DNA of 64,000 nucleotides from CAYXUG01 sp964468655 (GTDB lineage Bacteria > Fidelibacterota > Marinisomatia > Marinisomatales > CAYXUG01): assembly GCA_964468655.1 (NCBI GenBank), contig CAYXUG010000001.1, positions 28,065 to 92,064 of the forward strand. The letters are read 5' to 3'. The notes beneath the pieces were generated by a model. It ran no database searches. It had not been told where the DNA came from and saw nothing but the letters and a program-made list of their open reading frames with translations. How positions within the stretch are numbered: position 1 is the stretch's first letter; each line of letters begins with the position of its first letter. A program made the position numbers and the translations under genes. Positions 48,505-57,462 of the stretch are shown here, piece after piece.

Positions 48505-49917
48505 ATGACGCCAAAGGAGTTTTTTGAATTCTGCAAAAGAAATGATGCCGATATCATTGATGTTAAATTTGTTGATTTGCTCGGTACGTGGCAGCATTGC
48601 AGTTTTCCGTTGGATACACTGAATGAAGGTACATTTGAGGAAGGATTGGGATTTGATGGTTCTTCCATCAGGGGCTGGCAGGGGATTCACGAGTCGGACA
48701 TGCTCATGGTTCCGGATCCGGAAACAGCTTTACTGGATCCATTTTTCGAAGCGCCTACCGTAAGCATAATTGCAGATATTGTGGATCCTGTAACAAAAGA
48801 AAAATATTCGAAGGACCCCCGAAACATTGCCCAGAAAGGTGAAGAATATTTAAAATCACTGGGAATTGCAGATACCTGCTATATTGGTCCTGAACCGGAA
48901 TTTTTTATCTTTGATGAAGTTCTTTATGAACAGAATCAATATGGGGGAATGTTTCAGGTGGATTCTATAGAAGGCGCCTGGAATACTGCAAGACTCGAGG
49001 AACCAAATTTAGGTCATAAACCCAGGTACAAAGGAGGATATTTCCCCGTAAGTCCTGTGGATTCATTTCATGACCTTCGGAGTGAAATGACGAGAGTTTT
49101 GAAAGAAGTGGGGATTATTGTTGAAGCCCACCACCACGAAGTAGGCACTGCCGGGCAGGCGGAAATTGACATGCGTTATGAGCCGTTGAGGAAGATGGGC
49201 GACCAATTCATGTGGTATAAATATGTCATTAAAAATGTAGCCAAGGATCACGGTTATACGGTTACATTCATGCCGAAACCCGTATTTCAGGATAATGGAA
49301 GCGGGATGCACACCCACCTGTCACTTTGGAAAGACGGGAACCCGCTTTTTGCGGGGAATGGGTATGCCGGATTAAGTGACATGGCATTGAATGCTGTCGG
49401 TGGTATCCTGAAACATGCGCCTGCACTGCTGGCATTTTCTGCACCTACAACCAACTCTTACAGGCGACTAGTTCCCGGTTACGAAGCGCCGGTTAATCTC
49501 TGCCTGTCTAAACGAAACAGGTCTGCAGCCGTCAGAATTCCTATGTATTCTGAGAGTCCGAAAGCAAAACGCCTTGAATTCCGATGCCCGGACCCCACAT
49601 GCAACGGCTACCTTGCATGGACAGCAATCCTCATGGCAGCGATTGATGGGATAGAGAACAATATATCCCCGGGAGAGCCGCTGGATAAGGATATCTATGA
49701 ACTGTCGCCGGAGGAATTGAGCGGATACAACAGCACTCCCGGATCGCTGGGGGAAGCGCTGGATGCCCTGGAGGCGGATAATGAATTCCTGAAAGCAGGA
49801 GGTGTTTTCACTGATGATGTGATCAAAACCTGGCTTGACTGGAAACGGAACGAAGAACTTGCGCCCATGGCATTGAGGCCTCATCCCTTTGAGTTTGAAC
49901 TTTACTACGATGCATAA
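48505..49917 (+). CDS. glnA: Glutamine synthetase, type I
   Basis: 470 residues, the usual GSI length. Signatures: [45 protein letters not shown], the metal and ammonia region [50 protein letters not shown] and [26 protein letters not shown] near the C-terminus aligns with the adenylylation-site region of GSI-beta enzymes, so Tyr there may be modified. It makes glutamine from glutamate, ammonium and ATP, completing the import-sensing-assimilation set with amtB and the PII gene. AGAAAGGGA precedes the ATG and a strong terminator follows. Confidence 0.96.
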   Translation: MTPKEFFEFCKRNDADIIDVKFVDLLGTWQHCSFPLDTLNEGTFEEGLGFDGSSIRGWQGIHESDMLMVPDPETALLDPFFEAPTVSIIADIVDPVTKEKYSKDPRNIAQKGEEYLKSLGIADTCYIGPEPEFFIFDEVLYEQNQYGGMFQVDSIEGAWNTARLEEPNLGHKPRYKGGYFPVSPVDSFHDLRSEMTRVLKEVGIIVEAHHHEVGTAGQAEIDMRYEPLRKMGDQFMWYKYVIKNVAKDHGYTVTFMPKPVFQDNGSGMHTHLSLWKDGNPLFAGNGYAGLSDMALNAVGGILKHAPALLAFSAPTTNSYRRLVPGYEAPVNLCLSKRNRSAAVRIPMYSESPKAKRLEFRCPDPTCNGYLAWTAILMAAIDGIENNISPGEPLDKDIYELSPEELSGYNSTPGSLGEALDALEADNEFLKAGGVFTDDVIKTWLDWKRNEELAPMALRPHPFEFELYYDA

Positions 49918-49942
49918 GTAGATAATCTCCAATAGGGAAATG

Positions 49943-49974
49943 AAAAAGGCATACCTCAACAGTGTGCCTTTTTT
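49943..49974 (+). terminator. Rho-independent terminator after glnA
   Basis: AAAAAGGCATAC pairs with GTGTGCCTTTTTT (one G-U) around the 7-base loop CTCAACA, ending in six Ts, 25 bases after the glnA stop. The A-tract on the other side makes it potentially bidirectional. Confidence 0.85.
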
Positions 49975-49990
49975 ATATTTGACCCCCCCT

Positions 49991-50756
49991 ATGAAACCCC
50001 GGAAACTTATAAAGATTAAAAATTTGCTTGAGTCTGAGTTGGAACGGTTTGACTCTGAATCCTTTATTACAAACGACCCTGTTTCCATTCCCCATAGATT
50101 TACGGAAAAACAGGATATAGAAATTACAGGATTTTTTTTACTGCTCTTTTTGCCTGGGGCAACAGGAAGATAACTCTGAATAAGTGCGGCAGGTTACTCG
50201 AGTTGATGGATAATGATCCGTCCGGTTTTATCTTAAATCATCTGAAAAAAGATTTAAAACAGTTTGAAGGGCTTGTTCACCGCACGTTCAATTCAACTGA
50301 TATATGCGAATTTGTTGGATTCCTTCAGCGGTATTATTCAAGGTACAAAACTCTTGAGGATGCTTTTTACAACGGTATGACATCTCAAAATGAAACAGTT
50401 GAACTTGGCATGATTGGGTTTAAGCGGCATTTTGAGGATGACCTACTTTTCCCGAAGCGTTCGCTCAAACATATTGCAAGTCCTGACCAGAACTCTGCCT
50501 GCAAGCGACTGAACATGTTTCTCCGGTGGATGGTGAGGAAGGATGACGGAGTTGATTTTGGTATTTGGCAAGAATTTAACAATCCCAGCTTATTTGCCCG
50601 TTGGACGTTCGTGTGTTCCGCAATACATGCAAACTCGGGTTAATTGTTAGTAAGATTCCGAACTGGAAATCGGCTGTTCAATTGACTCGGGTACTGAAGC
50701 AGTTTGATGAGGAATATCCTGTGAAGTTTGATGTAGTACTATTTGGGTTGACTTAA
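49991..50756 (+). pseudogene. TIGR02757 (DUF2400) family gene broken by two frameshifts
   Basis: Three frames together give a full-length family member of about 255 codons. Frame 1 from the ATG at 49991 covers LLESELERFDSESFITNDP and SIPHRFTEKQDIEITGF. It breaks at an 8-T run (50132-50139). Frame 2 continues TALFAWGNRKITLNKCGRLLELMDNDPSGF and QFEGLVHRTFNSTDICEF to KRLNMFLRWMVRKDDGVDFGIWQEF. A second break near 50590 leads to frame 3, PLDVRVFRNTCKLGL, then IPNWKSAVQLTRVLKQFDEEYPVKFDVVLFGLT and TAA at 50754. The family's function is not established. Both breaks need the same direction of correction; the first lies in a homopolymer, so sequencing error is possible for one, less so for both. Confidence 0.8.
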
Positions 50757-50761
50757 AAATT

Positions 50762-50775
50762 GTTAAGTGTTAAGT
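50762..50775 (+). repeat. Tandem GTTAAGT heptamer upstream of the XRE-nucleotidyltransferase gene
   Basis: Two exact adjacent copies (50762-50768, 50769-50775), 38 bases before the start at 50813. This may be an operator for the HTH of the encoded protein. Confidence 0.3.
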
Positions 50776-50812
50776 TATCACACAACATACCATTTAAATA
50801 ATTATAAATTGA

Positions 50813-51875
<1,063 letters not shown>

Positions 51876-51894
51876 TTTTTTTCAAAATGGGGAA

Positions 51895-51969
51895 ATGCAG
51901 AAAAATCAACTTAATTTTGGTGAATATCTGAGTGGTAAATTCAGGGATTTCCGTCAGTTAAACACATGA
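51895..51969 (+). CDS. Possible 24-codon leader peptide overlapping the GIY-YIG start
   Basis: ATG at 51895 to TGA at 51967-51969, whose last bases overlap the GIY-YIG ATG as ATGA. It encodes MQKNQLNFGEYLSGKFRDF and a few more residues. GGGGAAATG-like purines precede it. It could couple translation of the nuclease or be chance. Confidence 0.25.
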   Translation: MQKNQLNFGEYLSGKFRDFRQLNT

Positions 51970-52418
51970 CCGGATACATGTACATATTAGAATGTTGTGA
52001 CGGAACTTTTTATACCGGCAGCACAATTGATCTGGAAAACCGTTTTAAACAACATCAGCAGGGTGATGGAGCAAATTATACAAAAAAACGATTGCCGGTG
52101 AAATTGATCTACTATGAAGAATATGATCGTATTGATGAAGCATTTTACAGAGAGAAACAGATTCAGGGTTGGAATAGAAAAAAGAAACGCGCTCTAATCA
52201 ATGGAGATTATGAGAAATTACCCGGGCTTGCAGAATGTATGAATGATAGTCATTTTAGGAATTTTAGGGCAAAGGTTATTTCGACTCCGCTCAATAACCG
52301 GACAGATATGCTTAATGACCGTACAAAATCACCTAATGACCGATCGGATACATTCAATGATTCAAAAGACCCGCTCGTTGAGCGTAGTCGAAACGAGCAT
52401 GTTACCAATGATAATTAG
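51966..52418 (+). CDS. GIY-YIG nuclease family protein with repeat-derived C-terminal tail
   Basis: 150 residues. Residues 1-82 are a single GIY-YIG domain of the YhbQ/UPF0213-like type: YMYILECCDGTFYTGSTIDLE for the two strands, then NRFKQHQQGDGANYTKKR, and FYREKQIQGWNRKKKRALI with the Arg and Glu expected of the active site. The tail from about residue 95 is low complexity (NNRTDML, NDRTKSP, NDRSDTF, NDSKDPL, then VERSRNEH). It is encoded by two inverted palindromes and a 21-base tandem repeat, not by a protein domain. GIY-YIG nucleases cut DNA; the coupling to palindromes suggests a mobile-repeat relationship. Confidence 0.8.
   Translation: MTGYMYILECCDGTFYTGSTIDLENRFKQHQQGDGANYTKKRLPVKLIYYEEYDRIDEAFYREKQIQGWNRKKKRALINGDYEKLPGLAECMNDSHFRNFRAKVISTPLNNRTDMLNDRTKSPNDRSDTFNDSKDPLVERSRNEHVTNDN
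52274..52299 (+). repeat. REP-like palindrome, left copy
   Basis: GGTTATT (52274-52280) and AATAACC (52293-52299) form a perfect 7-bp stem around the 12-base loop TCGACTCCGCTC. The loop is the inverse complement, with one mismatch, of the loop at 52380. Confidence 0.85.
52293..52376 (+). repeat. 21-base tandem repeat, 4 units
   Basis: AATAACCG, AATGACCG, AATGACCG and AATGATTC begin at 52293, 52314, 52335 and 52356, exactly 21 bases apart, giving a 7-residue repeat (N-D-R-x-x-x-x) in the GIY-YIG tail. It fills the space between the two palindromes. Confidence 0.75.
52373..52398 (-). repeat. REP-like palindrome, right copy (inverted)
   Basis: GCTCGTT (52373-52379) and AACGAGC (52392-52398) form a perfect 7-bp stem around GAGCGTAGTCGA. 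Read on the minus strand the loop is TCGACTACGCTC, one base different from the left copy; most of the stem bases differ but still pair. Confidence 0.85.
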
Positions 52419-52858
52419 ATATTAAATAGATTCAATGTCAAAAAAGAAATTGAAGAAGAATTTTGTATCCAAGCCGAATCCCTCACCTACCCCGAAGCGA
52501 TCTCGCTCAACCAGTTCAAGGATGTTAACACCCGCCGAAATAAAATTGCTAAAGAAAAAGACAAAGAAGTCGCAAAGCAGCTTGAAATTGAATATTCAAG
52601 ACCTGTCAGAGTTCAAGGGGACGCTCGTTTGCTGCGTGGAACCTTACGAGCATCGGACATCACCCCGGAACTCCGGGAAAAGAAAGCCATTACTCACATT
52701 GGACGATCCATCCGATCCGCCACAGACTTAGCGACCCAGGCACAGGTTTACAGAGACCCACGTTTTGAGACTTTACGAATATTTTATGTAAAGGGTGATA
52801 AAATTGTAGGGCAAGAGGGTATTACTTCACGGCTTCCGGTTTCTGAAGCAGTTTGATA
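52419..52858 (+). pseudogene. RadC/JAB-like protein fragment, both ends missing
   Basis: The frame opening after the TAG at 52416 (no usable start codon) reads FNVKKEIEEEFCIQAESLTYPEAISLNQF, then a charged helix, then LRGTLRASDITPELREKK, THIGRSIRSATDLATQAQVYRDPRFETLRIFYVKGDKIVGQEGITSRLP, and stops at 52856-52858. The last part resembles the first half of RadC/JAB-type domains in plasmid- and phage-borne proteins (E-L-x-I-F-Y strand, then GxTSRLP), but the expected catalytic histidines would lie beyond the break. The codon usage is protein-like throughout, unlike the other frame at 52435. I take it as a remnant of a mobile-element gene; the family call is tentative. Confidence 0.4.
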
Positions 52859-52881
52859 TGGTGTTGTTTGGGTTAGAATAA
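52837..52881 (+). pseudogene. Second copy of the TIGR02757 gene 3' end
   Basis: In its own frame this reads RFLKQFD-MVLFGLE-stop, matching RVLKQFD-EEYPVKFD-VVLFGLT-stop of the pseudogene at 50688-50756 with an 8-codon deletion between TTTGAT repeats. CTGAAGCAGTTTGAT is identical in both. It is fused directly to the end of the RadC/JAB-like fragment. Confidence 0.6.
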
Positions 52882-52894
52882 GAATCGGTAAAAT

Positions 52895-53335
52895 TTATTT
52901 ACTGTCCAATTTCCTGATTTTTTCAATCTGTTCCAAATTCCATTTATCATTACTGTAGGGTGTATCAAACCACGCATCAAGAATTTCTTTAGCCACTGCT
53001 TCAGGCATTGCCCGCAAGCTCAGGGCGAGTACGTTAGCGTGGTTCCAGATGCGGGCGCCTTTGGCGGTTTCGGCATCGTTGCAGAGGGCAGCTCTGATGC
53101 CCTTCACTTTATTGGCAGCGATGGAACAGCCGGTGCCTGTCCAGCACATGACAATCCCCTCATCCGCTTCTCCGCTGGCAACAAGTTCCGCTGCTTGGTA
53201 GGTCACATCCGGCCAGTCAATGGGCTCATCCGAGTCAGGTCCGAAATAGGTGACTTCGTGACTCTGTTTCTTTAGTTCGTTCAGAATGACATCCACAAGG
53301 TGAGTTCTCTCATCGGTGCTGACGGCTATTTTCAT
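52895..53335 (-). CDS. rpiB: Ribose 5-phosphate isomerase B family protein
   Basis: 146 residues of the RpiB/LacAB family. Family features are the N-terminal MKIAVSTDE strand, a WPDVTYQAAELVASGEADEGIVMCW segment, the GTGCSIAANKVKGIRAALCNDAETAKGARIWNHANVLAL core, and a C-terminal W-F-x-T-P-Y region. The Cys within TGTGCS and the CNDA segment lie where the family's active-site residues are. It interconverts ribose 5-phosphate and ribulose 5-phosphate (or a related sugar phosphate) in the cytoplasm. It is transcribed leftward, divergent from the Phd/RelE pair, and its start region carries a palindrome that may be an operator. Confidence 0.8.
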   Translation of the reverse strand: MKIAVSTDERTHLVDVILNELKKQSHEVTYFGPDSDEPIDWPDVTYQAAELVASGEADEGIVMCWTGTGCSIAANKVKGIRAALCNDAETAKGARIWNHANVLALSLRAMPEAVAKEILDAWFDTPYSNDKWNLEQIEKIRKLDSK

Positions 53336-53364
53336 GGTTTGAATTTATAATTTAGGACGGATAC

Positions 53365-53378
53365 TTACCAGTTGGTAA
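53365..53378 (-). promoter_or_regulatory. Palindrome TTACCA-GT-TGGTAA upstream of rpiB
   Basis: Perfect 6-bp arms with a 2-base centre, 30 bases upstream of the rpiB start on the minus strand. Its size and position suit a repressor site. Confidence 0.35.
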
Positions 53379-53441
53379 ATGATAGGGCAAAGGATAAGCA
53401 AAAAAATAGCGAATCTTTATTTTAAGAACGTGTTAGGAATT

Positions 53442-53459
53442 TTGTACAATATTATGTAC
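53442..53459 (+). promoter_or_regulatory. Putative operator of the Phd/RelE-type pair
   Basis: Two TGTACA palindromes (53442-53447, 53454-53459) with centres 12 bases apart, 31 bases upstream of the antitoxin start. Phd/YefM antitoxins bind paired short palindromes of this kind to repress their own operon. Confidence 0.5.
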
Positions 53460-53489
53460 ATTATTTCGAACAATAGGAGATGAAACAAG

Positions 53490-53759
53490 ATGTATAGTAT
53501 TGATAATGAAACAGTGGTATCAAGTGTTTCTGAATTAAGGAGCCAGATTCGGGAAGTGTTAAAAGAAGTCAAGTCTTTTAAGAAAGTTTTGATAACCTGT
53601 AACAATAAGCCGGCTGCGATGATTTTGAATATTGAACATTACAAGTCACTGGTGAATAAGCTTGAAGAATTAGAAGACAGTTATTTTGGAGAAATCGCCC
53701 AAAAACGATTGCTTGATCACGAGCCGGAAAAATCGGCAGATATTGACGATTTACTCTGA
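53490..53759 (+). CDS. Phd/YefM-family antitoxin
   Basis: 89 residues. The N-terminal DNA-binding domain has VSSVSELRSQIREVLKEVKSFKKVLITCNNKPAAMILNIEHYKSL, the Phd/YefM pattern, where the hydrophobic strand PAAMIL and the following helix form the dimer. The C-terminal part (LEELEDSYFGEIAQKRL, then an acidic end) is the toxin-binding segment. It neutralises the toxin encoded 6 bases downstream and likely represses the operon through the paired palindromes upstream. TAGGAGATG precedes the start. Confidence 0.85.
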   Translation: MYSIDNETVVSSVSELRSQIREVLKEVKSFKKVLITCNNKPAAMILNIEHYKSLVNKLEELEDSYFGEIAQKRLLDHEPEKSADIDDLL

Positions 53760-53765
53760 TCCGAA

Positions 53766-54032
53766 GTGTATAAGATAAAATTTGATGATCGAGTAATCAG
53801 AAAAGACAGTAAACGTATTCCCGGGAAATTTTGGATAAAAATCCTTTACAAAATTAAAACATCACTAACGGATAATCCTCTTTTTCATTCAAAACCACTC
53901 AAGGGTAACCTAAAAGGTTTGTATTGCCTGCGGGCAGGTGATTACAGAATTATTTTTAATTTAAACCGGAAGAAAAAGTCAGTGCTTGTTTTGAAAGTTG
54001 GCCATCGAAGTGAAATTTATAAAGATTTGTAG
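53766..54032 (+). CDS. RelE/ParE-superfamily toxin
   Basis: 88 residues, GTG start 6 bases after the antitoxin stop. The fold signature is present: YKIKFDDRVIRKDSKRIP, a helix with IKTSLTDNPLF, KPLKGNLKGLYCLRAGDYRIIFNL, and the final VLVLKVGHRSEIYKDL. The R-x-G-D-Y-R and H-R-x-x-I-Y positions match RelE-type mRNA interferases. It would cleave mRNA at the ribosome when released from the antitoxin. This second toxin-antitoxin pair within 3 kb supports an accessory patch. Confidence 0.85.
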   Translation: MYKIKFDDRVIRKDSKRIPGKFWIKILYKIKTSLTDNPLFHSKPLKGNLKGLYCLRAGDYRIIFNLNRKKKSVLVLKVGHRSEIYKDL

Positions 54033-54183
54033 AAGGACTGATTTCTTAAATACATTCATCCCATATATACCATTCATATTGTCAACTCACATCTTCACTA
54101 TCTATATTTAAAGATTATTTTGTTAAGAAAATCATTCGTTTACGGCAATACTTGATATTATCACAAAATTGAAATAGGGAAAA

Positions 54184-56613
54184 ATGAATAAGAAAAATGT
54201 ATTTACAGCAGCAGGCATTATCGTTGGAGTTTTTGTATTGTTTGGCCTTTGGTATTTTTCCTACCCGCTGCCAGATTACGTAGGAGAGGTTCCAATTGAA
54301 CAGCTTCAGGACACGGTAGAAGTCATTTTTGACGATTATGCTGTCCCCCACATTTTTGCAGAAAATGAAGATGATTTGTTTTTCACTGCAGGATATATCA
54401 TTGCAAGGGAGCGGCTGTTCCAGATGACCATTGCCGCCGCAACGGTAGAAGGACGGCTTGCCGAACTTTTCGGAGAAGGATCACTCTCAAGTGACATTTA
54501 TCTGCGGACATGGAGAATCCCCTTGATGGGCAGGATACTGGCAGACCAACTGAGTCCTGAAGTTAAAACGATTGTTGAAAACTATTGTAAAGGGGTCAAT
54601 GCCTACATTGATGAAGCGGGCAGCCGGCTTCCCATTGAATTCAAGCTTTTGAGGATTGATCCCATACGGTGGGAACCAAAACACGTGACAGGTTTCGGCC
54701 GGCTCATGGCTTACAGTCTCACGCAATCGTGGTATCCTGAAATTCTTCTGGGGCAGGTTGCTTATTTGTTAGGAGAGCAGAAAGCATTAGAGTTGTGGCC
54801 CGTCTATCCCGGCGATACTCCGCCTGAACAGATTCCGCCTGCTTTAATGAATTTGAATCAGTTTGCTTCTGCCTTCATGTATGAAGATGGAAAATTGAGA
54901 AATTTAATTCAAATGGAAGGGAGTTTTCTCGGCTCCAACAACTGGGTTATTTCAGGCAGCAGAACAAAATCAGGCAAACCGATTCTTGCCAACGATCCGC
55001 ACCTTGGTTTTAATCAGCCTGCCGTGTGGTATGAAATTCACCTGAATGGAGGGAGATTCAATTCCAGCGGTGTCTGCTTCCCCGGAACGCCCCTAGTGGT
55101 CCTGGGACAAAATGAAACCTGCGCTTGGGGAGTCACCAATTTTATGACGGATGATGTGGACTTTTATGTGGAAACAATTTCGCCGGATGATCCAAATAGT
55201 TACCTGTATGACGGCCAATGGCAGAAAATGGACACCCGGAAGGAGACAATTCAAATCAAAGGCGGTACAGATACAACAGTTGTAATCAGAGAAACAGTTC
55301 ACGGCCCCGTCATTTCTGATATTCATTCGCTGCTGAAAGACGGCAGTACGGCTGTGGCCCTCAAATGGACAGGTCATGAAATCAGCGATGAACTCACAAC
55401 CTTCATGAAACTTAACCTCATGAAAAACTGGGACGATTTTCTTGAAGCGGGAAAAACCTTTGGCGCGCCGGGACAGAATTTTGTCTATGCCGATAAAGCA
55501 GGGAACATCGGTTGGAAACCCTTTGCAAATGTCCCCATCCGGAAAGATGCCGAATATTTAATGCCACTTCCCGGGGAATCTTCTGAGTGGGGCTGGAAAG
55601 GGTTTATCCCATTTAAGGAATTACCGGTCAAATTCAATCCCCCCGAAGGACTGATTGTTACCGCAAACAGCAAAGTGGTGGATGAACAGTATTCCTATTA
55701 TGTAACAGAACTCTGGCATAATCCATCAAGATTTAACCGCATTACCGAACTGCTGAATCCTAACGTTCAGATTACGGTGGAAGATGTGTCGCAAACTCAG
55801 AATGATGTGGTATCTTCTTATGATCTGCACATGGCATCCTTAATATTGAGAGCGTTGAAAGAGGAAGATTTCACCAACTCTTCGGCAGCATCAACTGCGC
55901 TAAACATCCTGAAAAACTGGGACGGTGATACTTCTCCCGGTTCAGCGGGCGTCCTCATTTACAGCGCTACGCTTTTACGGTTACTGGAAAATGTTTATGC
56001 CGATGAAATGACGCTGGTGGGAGACAGGATTTTTTCAGGCTGGCTGGGACCCGGCGGGCCTGTTAATTCTTCTCTGCCTTTAAGAAATTTGAGATATACT
56101 CTGACCCGGGGAATTTCTTCCTGGTTTGACAACATTGATACCCATAGCTTAGTGGAGGACAGAAATGACATTGTGCAATTGTCTTTTATTCAAGGGACAG
56201 ATGATGTAGTCAATTGGCTGGGAGGTGATTCATCCAACTGGAAATGGGGAAAACTCCATACACTGACACACCACCATTCCATAGGTAAACAAAGTAAATT
56301 ATTAAATTCACTTTTTGAGTTCAGTATCGGTCCCTTTGAAACGGGAGGCACCAGCAATACGGTGAACAACGGCGAATACAGATTTACCGAACCTTTCAAA
56401 CAAATTGCAGGACCTTCCTTCCGGCGGATTGTTGATTTTTCCAACCTCGACAGCACCCGTTTCATCATTCCCACAGGTCAATCGGGACTGCCGAAAAGTC
56501 CGCATTATGCTGATCAGGTGAATCTCTATAGGAAAGGCGAATACAGAGTGACTCATTTTGATGAAGAAACCATTCGATCAGCCGGTTACCGCAGATTGGT
56601 ACTTCATCCCTGA
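54184..56613 (+). CDS. Penicillin acylase (Ntn hydrolase) family protein
   Basis: 809 residues. An N-terminal membrane segment (residues about 8-25) would anchor or export it. The family's alpha chain region includes VEVIFDDYAVPHIFAENEDDLFFTAGY and ARERLFQMTIAAATVEGRLAELFG. The autocatalytic cut is before Ser in LGSNNWVISGSRTKSGKPILANDPHL (around residue 247), giving the N-terminal nucleophile of the beta chain; the Asn in TGG-like motifs later completes the site. Such enzymes cleave amides of penicillins or acyl-homoserine lactones; the substrate here is unknown. It heads a tight run of genes (12-base gap, 1-base overlap, 9-base gap) ending with the P450 remnant. The 151 bases upstream show no clear promoter. 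Confidence 0.88.
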   Translation: MNKKNVFTAAGIIVGVFVLFGLWYFSYPLPDYVGEVPIEQLQDTVEVIFDDYAVPHIFAENEDDLFFTAGYIIARERLFQMTIAAATVEGRLAELFGEGSLSSDIYLRTWRIPLMGRILADQLSPEVKTIVENYCKGVNAYIDEAGSRLPIEFKLLRIDPIRWEPKHVTGFGRLMAYSLTQSWYPEILLGQVAYLLGEQKALELWPVYPGDTPPEQIPPALMNLNQFASAFMYEDGKLRNLIQMEGSFLGSNNWVISGSRTKSGKPILANDPHLGFNQPAVWYEIHLNGGRFNSSGVCFPGTPLVVLGQNETCAWGVTNFMTDDVDFYVETISPDDPNSYLYDGQWQKMDTRKETIQIKGGTDTTVVIRETVHGPVISDIHSLLKDGSTAVALKWTGHEISDELTTFMKLNLMKNWDDFLEAGKTFGAPGQNFVYADKAGNIGWKPFANVPIRKDAEYLMPLPGESSEWGWKGFIPFKELPVKFNPPEGLIVTANSKVVDEQYSYYVTELWHNPSRFNRITELLNPNVQITVEDVSQTQNDVVSSYDLHMASLILRALKEEDFTNSSAASTALNILKNWDGDTSPGSAGVLIYSATLLRLLENVYADEMTLVGDRIFSGWLGPGGPVNSSLPLRNLRYTLTRGISSWFDNIDTHSLVEDRNDIVQLSFIQGTDDVVNWLGGDSSNWKWGKLHTLTHHHSIGKQSKLLNSLFEFSIGPFETGGTSNTVNNGEYRFTEPFKQIAGPSFRRIVDFSNLDSTRFIIPTGQSGLPKSPHYADQVNLYRKGEYRVTHFDEETIRSAGYRRLVLHP

Positions 56614-56625
56614 ACTTTATTATTC

Positions 56626-57462
56626 ATGATTCTATCAATTATTCTGTTTCTAATTTGTCTTGTCATTATCCGGCATCTTTTTTTCTGGAAAGCCATGGAT
56701 GTTTCCCATCTCTATCAGTCCGGCATAATGTTGGTAGGTCACAGGGGATCCCCTAAGGAAGAACCGGAAAATACCCTGCCATCTTACGAAAGGGCTGTTG
56801 AAGCGGGACTGAAAGCGGTTGAGATAGATGTTGTTGCAACACGTGATGGAGTTATTGTCTGTTCTCACAATCACGACCTCGAAAGGGAAACAGATGGTTT
56901 TGGGTATATCCATGAATTGGATTATGAAGACATTAAAAACATCAATGCTGGTGTTAAATTTGACCGAAATTCGATTGTGGCGATGCCTTTGCTTGAAGAT
57001 GTAATACAGGCGCTCCCGGATGATGTGGTCATAAATATTGAAATTAAAAATGTAAACGGATTTGATCAAAAGCCGGTAAAACCGGTGGTGGATTTAATCA
57101 GGAAATATAATCTGTATCACAGGGTTATTGTGTCAAGTTTTCACCCCTTTTCCATAGGACTTGTAAAATTGCGGGACAAAAATATTCCCACCGCATATTT
57201 GTGGGATAATGAACAGGTGCCGGATATTTTAAAAAAACCGTGGTTGGTTAATCTTGTTCATCCTGACATCTTTCACCCGGCTGTTCATCTCGTTTCCGGC
57301 GAAGTACTGAATTTATGCAGACGGAAAGGTATGAAAATGAATGTATGGACGGTAAACAACCTTCCTTCAATGAAATGGCTGTTACAACTTGGAGTTGATG
57401 GCATCATTTCCGATTTTCATCATCTGATGATTGAAGCTGTAAAAGCAAAAGAAACAACATAA
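56626..57462 (+). CDS. Glycerophosphodiester phosphodiesterase
   Basis: 278 residues with an N-terminal hydrophobic segment (about 2-22) that probably anchors it in the inner membrane facing the periplasm. The GDPD barrel shows GHRGSPKEEPENTLPSYERA, AVEIDVVATRDGVIVCSHNHDLERETDG and INIEIKN, with the catalytic His and metal-binding Glu and Asp all present, and ends with MNVWTVNN and LGVDGIISDF. It hydrolyses glycerophosphodiesters to glycerol-3-phosphate and an alcohol. Its stop overlaps the next start by one base. Confidence 0.9.
   Translation: MILSIILFLICLVIIRHLFFWKAMDVSHLYQSGIMLVGHRGSPKEEPENTLPSYERAVEAGLKAVEIDVVATRDGVIVCSHNHDLERETDGFGYIHELDYEDIKNINAGVKFDRNSIVAMPLLEDVIQALPDDVVINIEIKNVNGFDQKPVKPVVDLIRKYNLYHRVIVSSFHPFSIGLVKLRDKNIPTAYLWDNEQVPDILKKPWLVNLVHPDIFHPAVHLVSGEVLNLCRRKGMKMNVWTVNNLPSMKWLLQLGVDGIISDFHHLMIEAVKAKETT

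Noticed and set aside
52435..52731. 98-codon frame starting with ATG at 52435
   Set aside because: The +2 frame in the same DNA gives the protein-like RadC/JAB-type translation; this frame is Lys/Ser/Pro-rich and shows no family match.
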